Assembly (NCBI GenBank): GCA_030142905.1 | Contig: JASJOG010000586.1 | Location: 37,370 to 101,369, forward strand | DNA: 64,000 nt | From: Heliopora coerulea | Lineage: Eukaryota > Cnidaria > Anthozoa > Scleralcyonacea > Helioporidae | Direction of reading: 5' to 3' | Shown: one piece after another, positions 19,658 to 28,728 of the stretch | Layout of the letters: the number at the start of each line of letters is the position of its first letter | Position numbering within the stretch: position 1 is the stretch's first letter | Made by a program: the position numbers and the translations under genes | The notes under the pieces: generated by a model | Databases searched by the model: none | The model's input: only the letters and a program-made list of their open reading frames with translations | What the model was told of the DNA's origin: nothing

Positions 19658-20407
19658 TCAATCATCGCTTACATCTTCATAAATTTTCTTTCTAACTTGT
19701 TGCCATGGTATCTCATCAGACTTTTTAATTGACTTGAATTTTGATTTACGAGGGCTTACTTTTCCAATTATATACTTTCTCAAGGACGGTTGATTAGTAC
19801 CATATGCTAATTTTATTTGCCTGTTGGGTATATTGTACTGAGCAAATCCAGCTTTTCCCAATATTGACATGACTCTGTTTTTTTGATACTCGGACAACAT
19901 GAAATTGGATTTTTTTTTTATGTTTCGTCCGAAATCATTCACCACGTATTCGAAAGGTATGTTGGTTTTCTTCCCTTTTTCATCCGTCAAAAACCCATCG
20001 GAAGTTGATTTGATGTTTTTGGTTGCCAATCTTTTGATGAATGATTTGATCCCCTTTGTTTGTGATAAAATCACACCCGAAGTTCCTGCTCCCGAGTCAT
20101 CGCCTCCCACGCCGACTCCTTCAATTTCCCCCGTCGTTTCCATCGCGTTTTCTTCGATTTGTTTTCTTTTTTTGTTTTTGTATTGATGAATTCGAGAATA
20201 TAGATTGTCTTTCAATGTTTCTTTTAATTCGCTATCGGGAGGTGCTTGATTATAACGATCGTAATCATGAATTATTTCGTTCATCCCTGTTTCACTTATA
20301 ATATTTGCAAGAGTTTGACGCTTTGTGTTGGCATTCAGTTGCTCCAATAAAGATTTCAAAACGGAAGGATCAATGACTTGCAATTTCCTAATGTTTTTTC
20401 CTGACAT
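19658..20407 (-). CDS. Hypothetical virion-region protein (249 aa)
   Basis: No family recognised. The N-terminal ~90 residues are helical and charged. A Gly-rich linker (VGVGGDDSGAGTSGV, about 97-111) follows, then a basic C-terminal region (IKSFIKRLATKNIKS; SPRKSKFKSIKKSDEIPW). The position between the protease and the capsid gene suggests a core or scaffolding role, by inference. It has its own ATG and no QRGxG motif. Confidence 0.6.
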   Translation of the reverse strand: MSGKNIRKLQVIDPSVLKSLLEQLNANTKRQTLANIISETGMNEIIHDYDRYNQAPPDSELKETLKDNLYSRIHQYKNKKRKQIEENAMETTGEIEGVGVGGDDSGAGTSGVILSQTKGIKSFIKRLATKNIKSTSDGFLTDEKGKKTNIPFEYVVNDFGRNIKKKSNFMLSEYQKNRVMSILGKAGFAQYNIPNRQIKLAYGTNQPSLRKYIIGKVSPRKSKFKSIKKSDEIPWQQVRKKIYEDVSDD

Positions 20408-20422
20408 TTTTTCTACAAAAAA

Positions 20423-21040
20423 TTATAATTTTTTCAAGTATTTTGATATCTTTCTCAAAATATTTAAATAAATATTGTTTTCAACCATCATAAATCGCAC
20501 ATCATGATCGAATTGCTTGTCTTTATAGAAAATTTTCATGATGGTTTTTTCGGTAGTTGAAAATTTTGGAATTGATTCGTCTCTAGGATCCGCTTCACAT
20601 AATGATTTAATCAATTTTTTCAATTTTTTTGTGAATGAAGGACGAGAAGACAAATACGAATTCCGCTGGGTGTGATTATCTTTCAAATATGAATCGATCT
20701 GATGGTGAAAATTTCTCACTTTTTCATATTCTCCGTTATATTTCTTTTTGTCTTGAAAATGATAATCGTTTTGTAATTCATCCAAAACCGCTTGAACGAC
20801 AACATTCAAATTATTATCTTCATCTTCCATATCACTTAATCCAGGTGATTCGTTATTTTTTCCTCTCTTTTTGTTTTCAATTCGAGACTTTTTTGAATGA
20901 CATATCATAGCATCACGTGAAGAATCATCGACATCATATTTCATGTTTCTTTCTGATTCGTCATCGTCATTAACATCATCTTCTTTGTCAACATGTCTGT
21001 CATCGTCATCATCGTCGTCTTCATAATAATATTTATTCAT
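20423..21040 (-). CDS. Acidic/basic hypothetical protein (205 aa)
   Basis: The first ATG encodes MNKYYYEDDDDDDDRHVDKE. The N-terminal ~55 residues are very acidic, then comes a basic patch (KKSRIENKKRGKNN, about 60-73). The C-terminal half is helical and basic (SFTKKLKKLIKSLCEADP). The pattern recalls DNA-condensing or histone-chaperone-like virion proteins, but no family is recognised. The upstream frame extension reaches only a TTG, so the ATG at 21040 is preferred. Confidence 0.55.
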   Translation of the reverse strand: MNKYYYEDDDDDDDRHVDKEDDVNDDDESERNMKYDVDDSSRDAMICHSKKSRIENKKRGKNNESPGLSDMEDEDNNLNVVVQAVLDELQNDYHFQDKKKYNGEYEKVRNFHHQIDSYLKDNHTQRNSYLSSRPSFTKKLKKLIKSLCEADPRDESIPKFSTTEKTIMKIFYKDKQFDHDVRFMMVENNIYLNILRKISKYLKKL

Positions 21041-21187
21041 TTTTTTGATATTTTTCAAATTTTATTTTTGTCTGAATAAAGAAAAACAACAAATGAAATT
21101 ATTCATTCGTTCTTCATGACTAATTATATATACATTTAATATTTATGCTATGAATGTGCATTGCTGGTGTTCAAGAGAACAAAATGA

Positions 21188-21400
21188 TCACATTAGATTC
21201 ACGCGGTAAATCGACTTTGTATTGGCAACATTGGGGAATAAAGTAACTGGAGTGATGGTTTCAACAAAATGTCTTCTTCCTCTCATACTTGATTGATATT
21301 TGGAAGGAATTCTGTTCAAACGAGATACAATATAATCGGAAACTTCAATTTTTCTCGACCATTTCTTTCTTTCTCCATAATTATTAGCAAATTTTCTCAT
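21188..21400 (-). CDS. Small hypothetical protein (70 aa)
   Basis: A basic N-terminus (MRKFANNYGERKKWSRK) precedes RGRRHFVETITPVTLFPNVAN. It lies directly downstream of the capsid gene with a 15-bp gap, so it is probably a small virion or capsid-associated protein. No family recognised. Confidence 0.45.
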   Translation of the reverse strand: MRKFANNYGERKKWSRKIEVSDYIVSRLNRIPSKYQSSMRGRRHFVETITPVTLFPNVANTKSIYRVNLM

Positions 21401-21415
21401 CTAATAAAAAAAAAA

Positions 21416-22957
21416 TCATATAGCCAATTGTTTAAATGTTGTTTGCATTCCTGCTATTTTGCATACTTGATTGAATAATCCCGTCATTTTGACATACACA
21501 TCGACGTTTGCCGTGGTGTCAAAAGTTATTTCCACACTCACAGATTTTTTCATTTCTTTTGGTAAAACTTTCAAATTGGAATCTTCCGAAGGAAACAATT
21601 CAAAAACCATAATGCAATCTCCATCTTCATAATTGTCATAATCGACATACATTTTTTCGGAATCTCCGAGATGCAAAGACTTTCGTGTTTGAAAATAAGC
21701 ATCTTTCAAAGTCTCAATTTTGACAGGCAGTGGGACATTGTTGACCTTCACAACCACTTCTTTGATTTTCTCCCAAGTGCAATGTGATGGTGTTCTGAAA
21801 AAATCTCCATTTTCATAATCTGTTCTCACCACCGTCAAAATGAGAACATAAGGAGCATTTGATCCAAAAACATTATGACAAGAGAATTTTGAATTTGAAA
21901 GACTATGAACTTCAGATCTGACATGAATCTCTTGGTAAAATATGTTCATGTATTTGCCTTCAACATCCAACATTCTGGTGATGTCTTTTTGAATTTGAGC
22001 ACTGGGGGTGTAAACACTGTATTCGATTTCGAAATGCTTCAATTTTGTTTTCAATCTATCGAGATTTGCCAAATTTGCGGCGCTTTGCCCCCCATTTGTT
22101 ATATGCGCTGTGTATTGAGCACTAGGGGTTGTTGCATCATGAGCACCTGCTATATGAAAATCACTATCAATGGCAGTCGCGGCCCCAGCGTATTCCCATT
22201 CACTACCAGTGAAAAAACGCCTGGAAGTGTCTTTGGTCAATTTGACCGTCAGAATATTATTCAAGGGAACATATTGTGGACCCATTCCGAAAAAGCAAAA
22301 TGACAAATCATCTATCAATGATTCTTCACGTTTCAAGGCAGCGATTCTTTTCACGGCTGCCGGATTCGAACTTTTTGCGCTTGTGTTTGTTGCAGCATTA
22401 ATAATAGTTGACAAGTATCCATGTTGTCCTGCTGGATTCCTATATCCCAATGAACACCCAGCCAAATCCGAATTTCTTTCATTATGTGAATACAATCGTG
22501 ATAAAACATCGCTGACGAATAAATTCGCATTATTGGAATTGGTAATGGTCACCCCATTCACAAACACTTCTGCCGCTTTCCATAGAGTATGAAGTGGATG
22601 AGGCATACAATCAACCCAAGTATCCGCATCGATATCGTCGTTGTTGTATTTCACAGACATTGTTGCTCTCATTTTGGCTTCATCCAATTTGATGACACCC
22701 CCACCACTTATCGAATTTTCAAAAGTGAAAATATCCGAGTCTTCTTTTTCAAGAGGATGAACGACCAACAATCGTTTTTCTGACACATCGACATTGAAAG
22801 GAATTTGATCGAACATCTCGATTGCATTAACGTAAAATGCTGAATCTGGTTTGATCTCTTCTTGATTATTTTCTTTCAAAGTGGGAACTTCTTCGGTTTC
22901 GGCATTTTCCTCAGTCAACAATCGAGCTCCTTCATTACCCAGATTAACACCTGACAT
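21416..22957 (-). CDS. mcp: Major capsid protein (putative double jelly roll, 513 aa)
   Basis: The largest protein of the - strand block, beta-rich throughout. Segments include TLWKAAEVFVNGVTITNSNN (near 140), SRLYSHNERNS, and SRRFFTGSEWEYAG, with an acidic N-terminal extension. Length, order and position among protease, pX-like and integrase genes fit the double-jelly-roll hexon of adintoviruses and Polintons, which forms trimeric capsomers. I recognise it by context and texture, not by an unmistakable motif. The N-terminal ~40 residues, acidic and Glu/Asn-rich, may be disordered. Eleven-plus codons of Ala/Thr/Ser-rich loop near 285-305 look like a surface loop. Confidence 0.78.
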   Translation of the reverse strand: MSGVNLGNEGARLLTEENAETEEVPTLKENNQEEIKPDSAFYVNAIEMFDQIPFNVDVSEKRLLVVHPLEKEDSDIFTFENSISGGGVIKLDEAKMRATMSVKYNNDDIDADTWVDCMPHPLHTLWKAAEVFVNGVTITNSNNANLFVSDVLSRLYSHNERNSDLAGCSLGYRNPAGQHGYLSTIINAATNTSAKSSNPAAVKRIAALKREESLIDDLSFCFFGMGPQYVPLNNILTVKLTKDTSRRFFTGSEWEYAGAATAIDSDFHIAGAHDATTPSAQYTAHITNGGQSAANLANLDRLKTKLKHFEIEYSVYTPSAQIQKDITRMLDVEGKYMNIFYQEIHVRSEVHSLSNSKFSCHNVFGSNAPYVLILTVVRTDYENGDFFRTPSHCTWEKIKEVVVKVNNVPLPVKIETLKDAYFQTRKSLHLGDSEKMYVDYDNYEDGDCIMVFELFPSEDSNLKVLPKEMKKSVSVEITFDTTANVDVYVKMTGLFNQVCKIAGMQTTFKQLAI

Positions 22958-22999
22958 TTTTTATTTCAAAATAACTTTTCAAAAAAAGAAAAAAAAAAG

Positions 23000-23371
23000 T
23001 CAAAATAATGAATTTATTATTTTTTGTTTGTTTTTTTTCTTAATTTTATCAATATTATAATCCACATCTTTCTTTCTTTTTTTGGGACTACTAATTTTCA
23101 ATTCCACATTTTTTTTTTTTTTTTTTGATTTGTCATGTCTCAAATGATTGATTTCATCACGTTCTTCTTTTCTTTTAAGCATGGTTTGAATACGTTGATG
23201 TTTTTCTCGTTTTTCCCCAAATTGACGTAAAGCTTCGACATCATGAGATGGTATGGCTTCTTTGTAAACTTGCGTATAATCGATATTCTTTTTTCTCTTA
23301 TTCATCAAATTTCGTCGGTTTGAATCGAAACGCCCATAGGTTTTACTTGAATTATAATTTCTCACAGACAT
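23000..23371 (-). CDS. Lys/Arg-rich core-like protein (123 aa)
   Basis: Starting at the true ATG (MSVRNYNSSKTYGRF), the protein is extremely basic with poly-Lys runs. Centre: a charged helix, ALRQFGEKREKHQRIQTMLK. It could coat packaged DNA, like adenoviral core proteins. No QRGxG site. It lies 42 bp upstream of the capsid gene on the same strand. Confidence 0.55.
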   Translation of the reverse strand: MSVRNYNSSKTYGRFDSNRRNLMNKRKKNIDYTQVYKEAIPSHDVEALRQFGEKREKHQRIQTMLKRKEERDEINHLRHDKSKKKKKNVELKISSPKKRKKDVDYNIDKIKKKNKQKIINSLF

Positions 23372-23386
23372 CTTCAACAATATTTA

Positions 23387-23935
23387 TTATTTCAAAATCT
23401 GAAAACCAAGAGTTACATGCTGATTATTCAGAATATCGGAACCGTCTTGATGTTGGAAATAAAACTTAAAATATTTATTCAAATCGTCTTTTCCAAAAAC
23501 AAATTCCACAGGGATTCTTATCGATGAACTATCAAATTCAATATTTTCCCCACGTGACAATTTGAACCAATTCAGATCAATCACACACAATGTATTTGTT
23601 TTCATAACAATGTCTAAAGATTTTGGCATATTTCCTTTTTTGGAAATTTTCGCATCGGTCAAATTTGTTTTCACCACCAAAGCATTATCGTCAATGTCAT
23701 CCAAAGATTTACTTGAATCGGAATTTGCACAAGAAATATATCTTCCATATTTGATTTTAAAATTATTCAAAATATTTGAAATTTCAACCTTATACAGTTT
23801 CGCATTTATTTTCAAGATATTTTCATCAATTGCATTTTTGAATCTTTGTTTGACAGAATCATCAACGCTGTATTCCACAATGTCCACTTCATCGTTGTAT
23901 TCATTGGTTTTGAATTTGATTTCCAATATCTCCAT
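23387..23935 (-). CDS. Hypothetical capsid-region protein (182 aa)
   Basis: Beta-rich C-terminal half: TLCVIDLNWFKLSRGENIEF and RIPVEFVFGKDDLNKYFKFYF, which could be a small jelly-roll or spike domain. The N-terminal half is helical. No family recognised. The ATG overlaps the pX-like gene's stop as TGATG, suggesting reinitiation from the same mRNA. Confidence 0.55.
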   Translation of the reverse strand: MEILEIKFKTNEYNDEVDIVEYSVDDSVKQRFKNAIDENILKINAKLYKVEISNILNNFKIKYGRYISCANSDSSKSLDDIDDNALVVKTNLTDAKISKKGNMPKSLDIVMKTNTLCVIDLNWFKLSRGENIEFDSSSIRIPVEFVFGKDDLNKYFKFYFQHQDGSDILNNQHVTLGFQILK

Positions 23936-24252
23936 CACATGGGGAGTTGAATGGATGTGGGAAGTCGAATATTTCTTTCATTCAATTTTTTGTTGATCGC
24001 TCCCATAGCAGTTGGTAAAATGACATCTTTCGCGAATTTTCTAACCATGGGATTATTGACAACTTTTTTACCAATTCTTCCAACACTTCTCAAAAATGAA
24101 CCAAAGCCATGTCCTCTTTGACTTCTTTTGCGTCTTCGGCGTCGTCGAGAAAAAGCACGAGGTCTAGTTAAACCTGCAACACCTGGATTAATCATCAATG
24201 TTGATAATCCTTCACCTCTTTGGAATCGCATATATTTATTTCTTCCTCTCAT
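23935..24252 (-). CDS. pX-like core/lytic precursor with two QRGxG sites (105 aa)
   Basis: Starting at the ATG (MRGRNKYMRFQRGEG), the protein has QRGEG (11-15), a short hydrophobic LSTLMI segment, an Arg run RRRRRRKRSQRGHG, then a long amphipathic region starting FGSFLRSVGRIGKKVV. This resembles adenoviral pX/mu and pVI precursors. The two QRGxG motifs are the same as in the 68-aa and 47-aa proteins. Inference: protease cleavage releases a basic peptide and an amphipathic membrane-active one. It overlaps the next gene by one base and follows the 47-aa gene by 2 bp. Confidence 0.7.
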   Translation of the reverse strand: MRGRNKYMRFQRGEGLSTLMINPGVAGLTRPRAFSRRRRRRKRSQRGHGFGSFLRSVGRIGKKVVNNPMVRKFAKDVILPTAMGAINKKLNERNIRLPTSIQLPM

Positions 24253-24254
24253 AC

Positions 24255-24398
24255 TCACACACGTTTTAAAGTTTGACGACTTTTTCGCAATCTAGCCACT
24301 ATATTGTTATTACTCGTTGATCTCGATATTTGTTTTGACAACTTGTTCAAATACACAAATCCTCGTCCTCTCTGAATGAATTGACGATGATACTTCAT
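24255..24398 (-). CDS. Small basic virion peptide gene with one QRGxG site (47 aa)
   Basis: A frame of 47 codons reads MKYHRQFIQRGRGFVYLNKL and continues basic to the end (about nine more Arg/Lys). QRGRG at 9-13 is followed by an amphipathic segment, as in the pX-like gene. The stop is 2 bp before the pX-like ATG. The shared motif is the main reason to believe this short gene. Confidence 0.6.
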   Translation of the reverse strand: MKYHRQFIQRGRGFVYLNKLSKQISRSTSNNNIVARLRKSRQTLKRV

Positions 24399-24429
24399 AA
24401 ACACAACTCAAACAAAAAAAAAGGGTATG

Positions 24430-25353
24430 TCAATTGTAAATGCTGCATATCAATACAATTTTTCCACTATTGAAATATAATTTTTCATCATTCATATCTT
24501 TCACTTGAAAGTGCATTGAATGAATAATCCCAGGCCTAAGCATACGTACACAATCTTTCGGATAATGTGATATTGACATTCCATCATCATGTTTCAGTTG
24601 TGATGTTTTCAAAGGACAAACAATCAATCTTTCTTTAAACTCATATCCCATTTTCACGGGAACTATTTTATCACAAGTAATACACATGAAATTCAAGCCA
24701 TATGATGGATCCATAACATAAAATCCTTTATATTGAATCACATCATCTGTTTTTGAACTTGACGGCTTAAATTCAAAAATGACATCATCATCAATCAATC
24801 CCAACACATGCTTCAAACCTTTCGAAAAAGTCAATTCTATTTTCACATCAAACTGATCAACATCATTAAGTCTATTGCTACTTTTCTTATATTTTTTATT
24901 CGATGTGAATCCATCAAAAGCAGATGTGGCTGTTGAATAATAATGAAATGTTTTACCACAAGTGATCACACACTTTTGTCCCATCACGAGATTAATTTCA
25001 CATCCGATCAAATCCAAATGTTTATTCATAAACATCATCAAATCAGTCAAACCATGATGACCATAGGGTATATAAATCCAATCATGATGCACGTTTATCG
25101 ATGAATTGATAAACGATTTTGACGATTTATTATAAACAAAATTACCCAAAATCATAGAATATTTAAATTTGAATAACTCGGTGTTCCTAGGATGAATGGA
25201 TGACAAAGTGTTGGGGTATATCACTTCATTCACGGTTATTTTCTTATTACCCAATCTGGCATCGATGGGTGGGTTAATTTCAATTTCAAAATCATTTATT
25301 TGATTTTCTCTTCTTTGGCTAATTTGATTTGATGCAAATATAATGGAAGACAT
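24430..25353 (-). CDS. Putative penton/minor capsid protein (307 aa)
   Basis: The N-terminal region reads DFEIEINPPIDARLGNKKIT then VNEVIYPNTLSSI, close to the pattern of Polinton and adintovirus minor capsid proteins (short beta strands, PI-D/L then a conserved YPNT-like motif). The rest is beta-rich with a few Cys. Family: single-jelly-roll penton is the expected partner of the major capsid protein; this is the best candidate, but the 182-aa protein at 23387 could be an alternative. It sits between the pX-like and integrase genes on -. Confidence 0.5.
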   Translation of the reverse strand: MSSIIFASNQISQRRENQINDFEIEINPPIDARLGNKKITVNEVIYPNTLSSIHPRNTELFKFKYSMILGNFVYNKSSKSFINSSINVHHDWIYIPYGHHGLTDLMMFMNKHLDLIGCEINLVMGQKCVITCGKTFHYYSTATSAFDGFTSNKKYKKSSNRLNDVDQFDVKIELTFSKGLKHVLGLIDDDVIFEFKPSSSKTDDVIQYKGFYVMDPSYGLNFMCITCDKIVPVKMGYEFKERLIVCPLKTSQLKHDDGMSISHYPKDCVRMLRPGIIHSMHFQVKDMNDEKLYFNSGKIVLICSIYN

Positions 25354-25382
25354 ACCTTTTTTAGTTGTAAGACACTAAAGTT

Positions 25383-26279
25383 TCAAATTTTTAACAATTC
25401 TTCCCTATAAAACACACCAGACAAAACATCATTATTCATATCACTTATAATATATGTAATGGGATCTGTCAATCTAACTGTATTGATTTTAAAAATTTCC
25501 TTACTCCATTTAAAAGTGCTTTCTTTCTCAAAACGTGACTTCAATTGCGATACCCTTACTTTTTGACCTTCTTTCAAAATCATCCCTTTCCTATAAAAAG
25601 GTCGAAATTCAAAATACTTTTTATATTTGAAAACGCGTGGAATTTTAATTTTTTCACGATAAACATCTCTAGGACTATTTTTGTTCAAACTCACATGAGC
25701 ACTATCATTGTATTTTTCAACAATTTTGTCCAAAATATTGGTGTATCTTGCTTCAGTTTTTCCATACAATCCGTATAGGACATTCGAAATCATCATTCTC
25801 AAAGTTCTAATAAATCTTTCAACAATCACACTTTTCATTTCATAATTTTCACTCGATCGATATTTGACAATCTTCCCAAATGCGCCATTCAAAGATTTTT
25901 TTTTAATTGCTGAAAATTCTCCTCCTTTGTCACTATGAATGGTCTGTGGCAAAACATTTTCATCATCAATCACACTTTCAAATTTTTTCAACACATCCAT
26001 TGCATTTTTACTTTTCAATTTTCTAGCCCACACGTATCTACTGTAAACATCTATTACAATCAAAATATAACGAAAACCTGAATTATATCTACTTAAAGAA
26101 GACATGTCCATCAAATCAATCTGCCATTGTTCATTAGGGTGATTTACTTCAACTCTTAACCTTTTATAAGTCTTTTTACTATGACTAAATAACTGTTCAC
26201 GATCTAACACATGTTTTTGTTTTGCTTTCAAGCTCTTTGCAAGTTCTTGGATAAAGTCATTCGTTATCTTCTTTGTCAT
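25383..26279 (-). CDS. int: Retroviral-type DDE integrase (298 aa)
   Basis: Catalytic triad: Asp55 (QWQIDLMDM), Asp117 (HSDKGGEF) and Glu154 (VERFIRTL). The Asp-to-Glu gap is 36 residues, near DD35E. The tail YIISDMNNDVLSGVFYREEL matches the C-terminal SH3-like motif of Polinton integrases. There is no clear N-terminal HHCC zinc finger. The enzyme should integrate the element at its inverted-repeat ends. It overlaps the upstream gene by 23 bp. Confidence 0.94.
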   Translation of the reverse strand: MTKKITNDFIQELAKSLKAKQKHVLDREQLFSHSKKTYKRLRVEVNHPNEQWQIDLMDMSSLSRYNSGFRYILIVIDVYSRYVWARKLKSKNAMDVLKKFESVIDDENVLPQTIHSDKGGEFSAIKKKSLNGAFGKIVKYRSSENYEMKSVIVERFIRTLRMMISNVLYGLYGKTEARYTNILDKIVEKYNDSAHVSLNKNSPRDVYREKIKIPRVFKYKKYFEFRPFYRKGMILKEGQKVRVSQLKSRFEKESTFKWSKEIFKINTVRLTDPITYIISDMNNDVLSGVFYREELLKI

Positions 26280-27141
26280 ATTTCTTCTTTAATGGAGGCT
26301 GAGATCTTGTGACTCTTTCTTCACGAGCTTGATTTCGAGTTTCCTTCAAGATCCTACAATATTCATAAGCTTTTTTCTCATTTTTGATGAACAGATTCAA
26401 ATCGAAATTTGATGAAACGGCTTTTAAATCATTGCAATATTGTCTCAATAAAGCGATTCTTGAGACAGATCGGGACTCTTGACTTAATCCCACATGATAT
26501 GTCAAATATTTGAAAATATCAATATTATTTTTGAAAAATCTTTGATCAAAATCACTCTTATCTTTCGGTTGATGGAATTCGTTTCTCATATTTGGAAATT
26601 CATTCAAAATTTCTCTTCTGAATTCCATCAGTCGATCGATCATAAAATCAAAATTTTCATGTTTTTTGAATTTTATGCATTCGTAATTTGACATTGGGTC
26701 ATAATCTGGTTTCAGCAAGTGCACTCGCAAATCTCCAGCTCCAGATGAACATGGTTGGTCGACATCATCGTTTGACAAATCCACAACGACTGCTTTCCTT
26801 TTCTGAATGGTTTTCTTCTTCTGAAATCCCAATTCCCAATTGCCATACTGCTCGTTGAAAGCAAACACCAGACGCTTGGTGGCTTTCACAGACAATTCAA
26901 TCAATACTTCATCACTGTCTTTCAATGAAGACATATTGTTGATAACGGCATCAAGATCTTTGAATTCAAAGCAGAATTTCGACAAACGGAAAAATCTGAA
27001 TCCTCCTTCAACATCAGGACAAGCTTTGTAAATTTGAACCTCTTTACTATTTAGATCATAACAGACTTGTTTCACAGACAAATCATCATAATGAGCTATA
27101 TTAGTGATTCCAAACCCGTTCACTTTGTGATACAATTCCAT
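26257..27141 (-). CDS. Hypothetical protein with possible PC4-like fold and SIM (294 aa)
   Basis: The N-terminal ~75 residues (VQIYKACPDVEGGFRFFRLS then a helical DLDAVINNM) fit the beta-beta-beta-beta-helix pattern of PC4-type single-stranded DNA binders, though weakly. KAVVVDLSNDDVDQ near 116-129 matches a SUMO-interacting motif (hydrophobic core followed by acidic residues). The C-terminal half is helical and charged, ending basic. If real, the SIM could tether the element to host SUMO-containing bodies. The start ATG overlaps the upstream stop as TAATG, and the end overlaps integrase by 23 bp. Confidence 0.45.
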   Translation of the reverse strand: MELYHKVNGFGITNIAHYDDLSVKQVCYDLNSKEVQIYKACPDVEGGFRFFRLSKFCFEFKDLDAVINNMSSLKDSDEVLIELSVKATKRLVFAFNEQYGNWELGFQKKKTIQKRKAVVVDLSNDDVDQPCSSGAGDLRVHLLKPDYDPMSNYECIKFKKHENFDFMIDRLMEFRREILNEFPNMRNEFHQPKDKSDFDQRFFKNNIDIFKYLTYHVGLSQESRSVSRIALLRQYCNDLKAVSSNFDLNLFIKNEKKAYEYCRILKETRNQAREERVTRSQPPLKKKYDKEDNE

Positions 27142-28352
27142 TAGAATATTGCAAAATAAGCAAATGTTCTCTTCACAGAATCAACATAAAAATGATTCCT
27201 ACTTCCACAAATCAAATTTATACCATGCAATCGAGGATCGATATTAAAATCACAATATTCAGTCAACAAAGCAGGACTTGCTAATTTCATACATCCATAT
27301 TCATCAGATCGTATGAAATTCATATCTTGAATGAACAACACCTTCTTATTAGAATTTATCACATCATAATAACAATCATGAATCAATTCAGCGTTATGTA
27401 AATGATCAAAAGGTTTGGGAAGTTTTGATGCATCTGCATATCCATATTTTGAAGTAAAAGGATGATTCATATTAACAAATTTAGGTCTCCTTTTTGAATT
27501 ATAAGACATTTTGACACAAAATGTTTCAAAATTATTCATAAAATGGATTTTTCTTTCATTTCGACAAAAATATTCAATAAATCTTCTCAAAATACCATTA
27601 CAACGTTTACATTGATACATCGCCAATATTTTTCTCAAAAAAGGATAATAACTAAAACAGCACTTTAAAAATGATATGTTGGCTTGTCTTATTTGAGACA
27701 ACCACAATTTGAAAGAGGAATAACATGTGACTCCAAAAAAACGAAATTTTCCCATGCAAAATTGTGAAGTCAAAACCACTCCAAACGTCGAAACTTTAAT
27801 ACCAACGACAAACGAATCATCATGAACAACGTAATTTTCATCAACAACCGTGTTCATTTTCGTTTCAATGGGGTCAGCATTCGTGATAACATTAAAATCA
27901 TTCAAAGAAACTATATTTGATTTACCCAAAAGGGATGGATTTTTTTTCAAAACATATAATGAAATATCATCGAGATTTTTCAACCCACCAAATTTCAAAA
28001 TATAACAAAATTTCACAATATTCACTGGAATTTGAAAATATCCCAAATCAGGATAAACAAACATACATGCATAAAGAGGTTCAAAATCACAAACCAAATA
28101 TCCTTTGAAATTCTCCCGATAAAATGTTTGCAAATGTTTCTTGCGTTCAACATCTTTCAAAGGAACAATCCAATCACATCCATGATTTCTGAATTTATCA
28201 AACCCACCATAAACTGGATTCGCCACTCTCACAAACAATTCATAAAATGTTTTACAAGTGAAATAAAGACCAAAAACTCTGGGATCATTTCCCATATGAA
28301 CAAGCATTTGTGACAATGCATCGTACATCAAATACTCTCTTCTTGTCCACAT
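27141..28352 (-). CDS. Hypothetical protein, weak F-box-like N-terminus (403 aa)
   Basis: I start at Met 28352 (MWTRREYLMYDALSQML), 7 bp after the previous stop; an earlier ATG at 28448 would overlap that gene. DPRVFGLYFTCKTFYELFVR near residues 22-41 resembles the second half of an F-box (LVCKRFYEL), which recruits Skp1 ubiquitin ligases. The rest is aromatic- and Cys-rich with a possible CxxC (YQCKRCNG). No clear substrate-binding repeat. The F-box reading is tentative. Confidence 0.4.
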   Translation of the reverse strand: MWTRREYLMYDALSQMLVHMGNDPRVFGLYFTCKTFYELFVRVANPVYGGFDKFRNHGCDWIVPLKDVERKKHLQTFYRENFKGYLVCDFEPLYACMFVYPDLGYFQIPVNIVKFCYILKFGGLKNLDDISLYVLKKNPSLLGKSNIVSLNDFNVITNADPIETKMNTVVDENYVVHDDSFVVGIKVSTFGVVLTSQFCMGKFRFFGVTCYSSFKLWLSQIRQANISFLKCCFSYYPFLRKILAMYQCKRCNGILRRFIEYFCRNERKIHFMNNFETFCVKMSYNSKRRPKFVNMNHPFTSKYGYADASKLPKPFDHLHNAELIHDCYYDVINSNKKVLFIQDMNFIRSDEYGCMKLASPALLTEYCDFNIDPRLHGINLICGSRNHFYVDSVKRTFAYFAIF

Positions 28353-28359
28353 ATTGATA

Positions 28360-28728
28360 TCAACATTTATAACACTCCAAAAAGAAAATGTCTTTTTCTT
28401 TGAAAATTCCACATTGGAAAAAATCCTTCCATTCTCTTTTATCAACATACATTAGCATTTTTAAATAATCGATCACATATTCAACCCCCATAATATTGTC
28501 ATGATTCATTTCCATATTCAAATCAACTTTTAATTCCAAAGAACAATCCACTTTCGAATCCGTGAATGTCAACAAAAACCACACGCATTTTTCACCACGA
28601 ATACTTTCTTTGATTTCCTTTCCATCATTATATAACACTTGATGAATATCTATCAATTCCAATCTTGTTTTTTCTTCACACCATTCATCAAGAATAACTA
28701 TATTTTCGCAATGATTAATTTCATACAT
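28360..28728 (-). CDS. Small hypothetical protein (122 aa)
   Basis: First ATG gives MYEINHCENIVILDEWCEEK. Acidic, with beta-like segments (VWFLLTFTDSKVDCSLELKV). No family recognised. It overlaps the upstream gene by 8 bp and precedes the 403-aa gene by 7 bp, in a tight - strand run. Confidence 0.5.
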   Translation of the reverse strand: MYEINHCENIVILDEWCEEKTRLELIDIHQVLYNDGKEIKESIRGEKCVWFLLTFTDSKVDCSLELKVDLNMEMNHDNIMGVEYVIDYLKMLMYVDKREWKDFFQCGIFKEKDIFFLECYKC

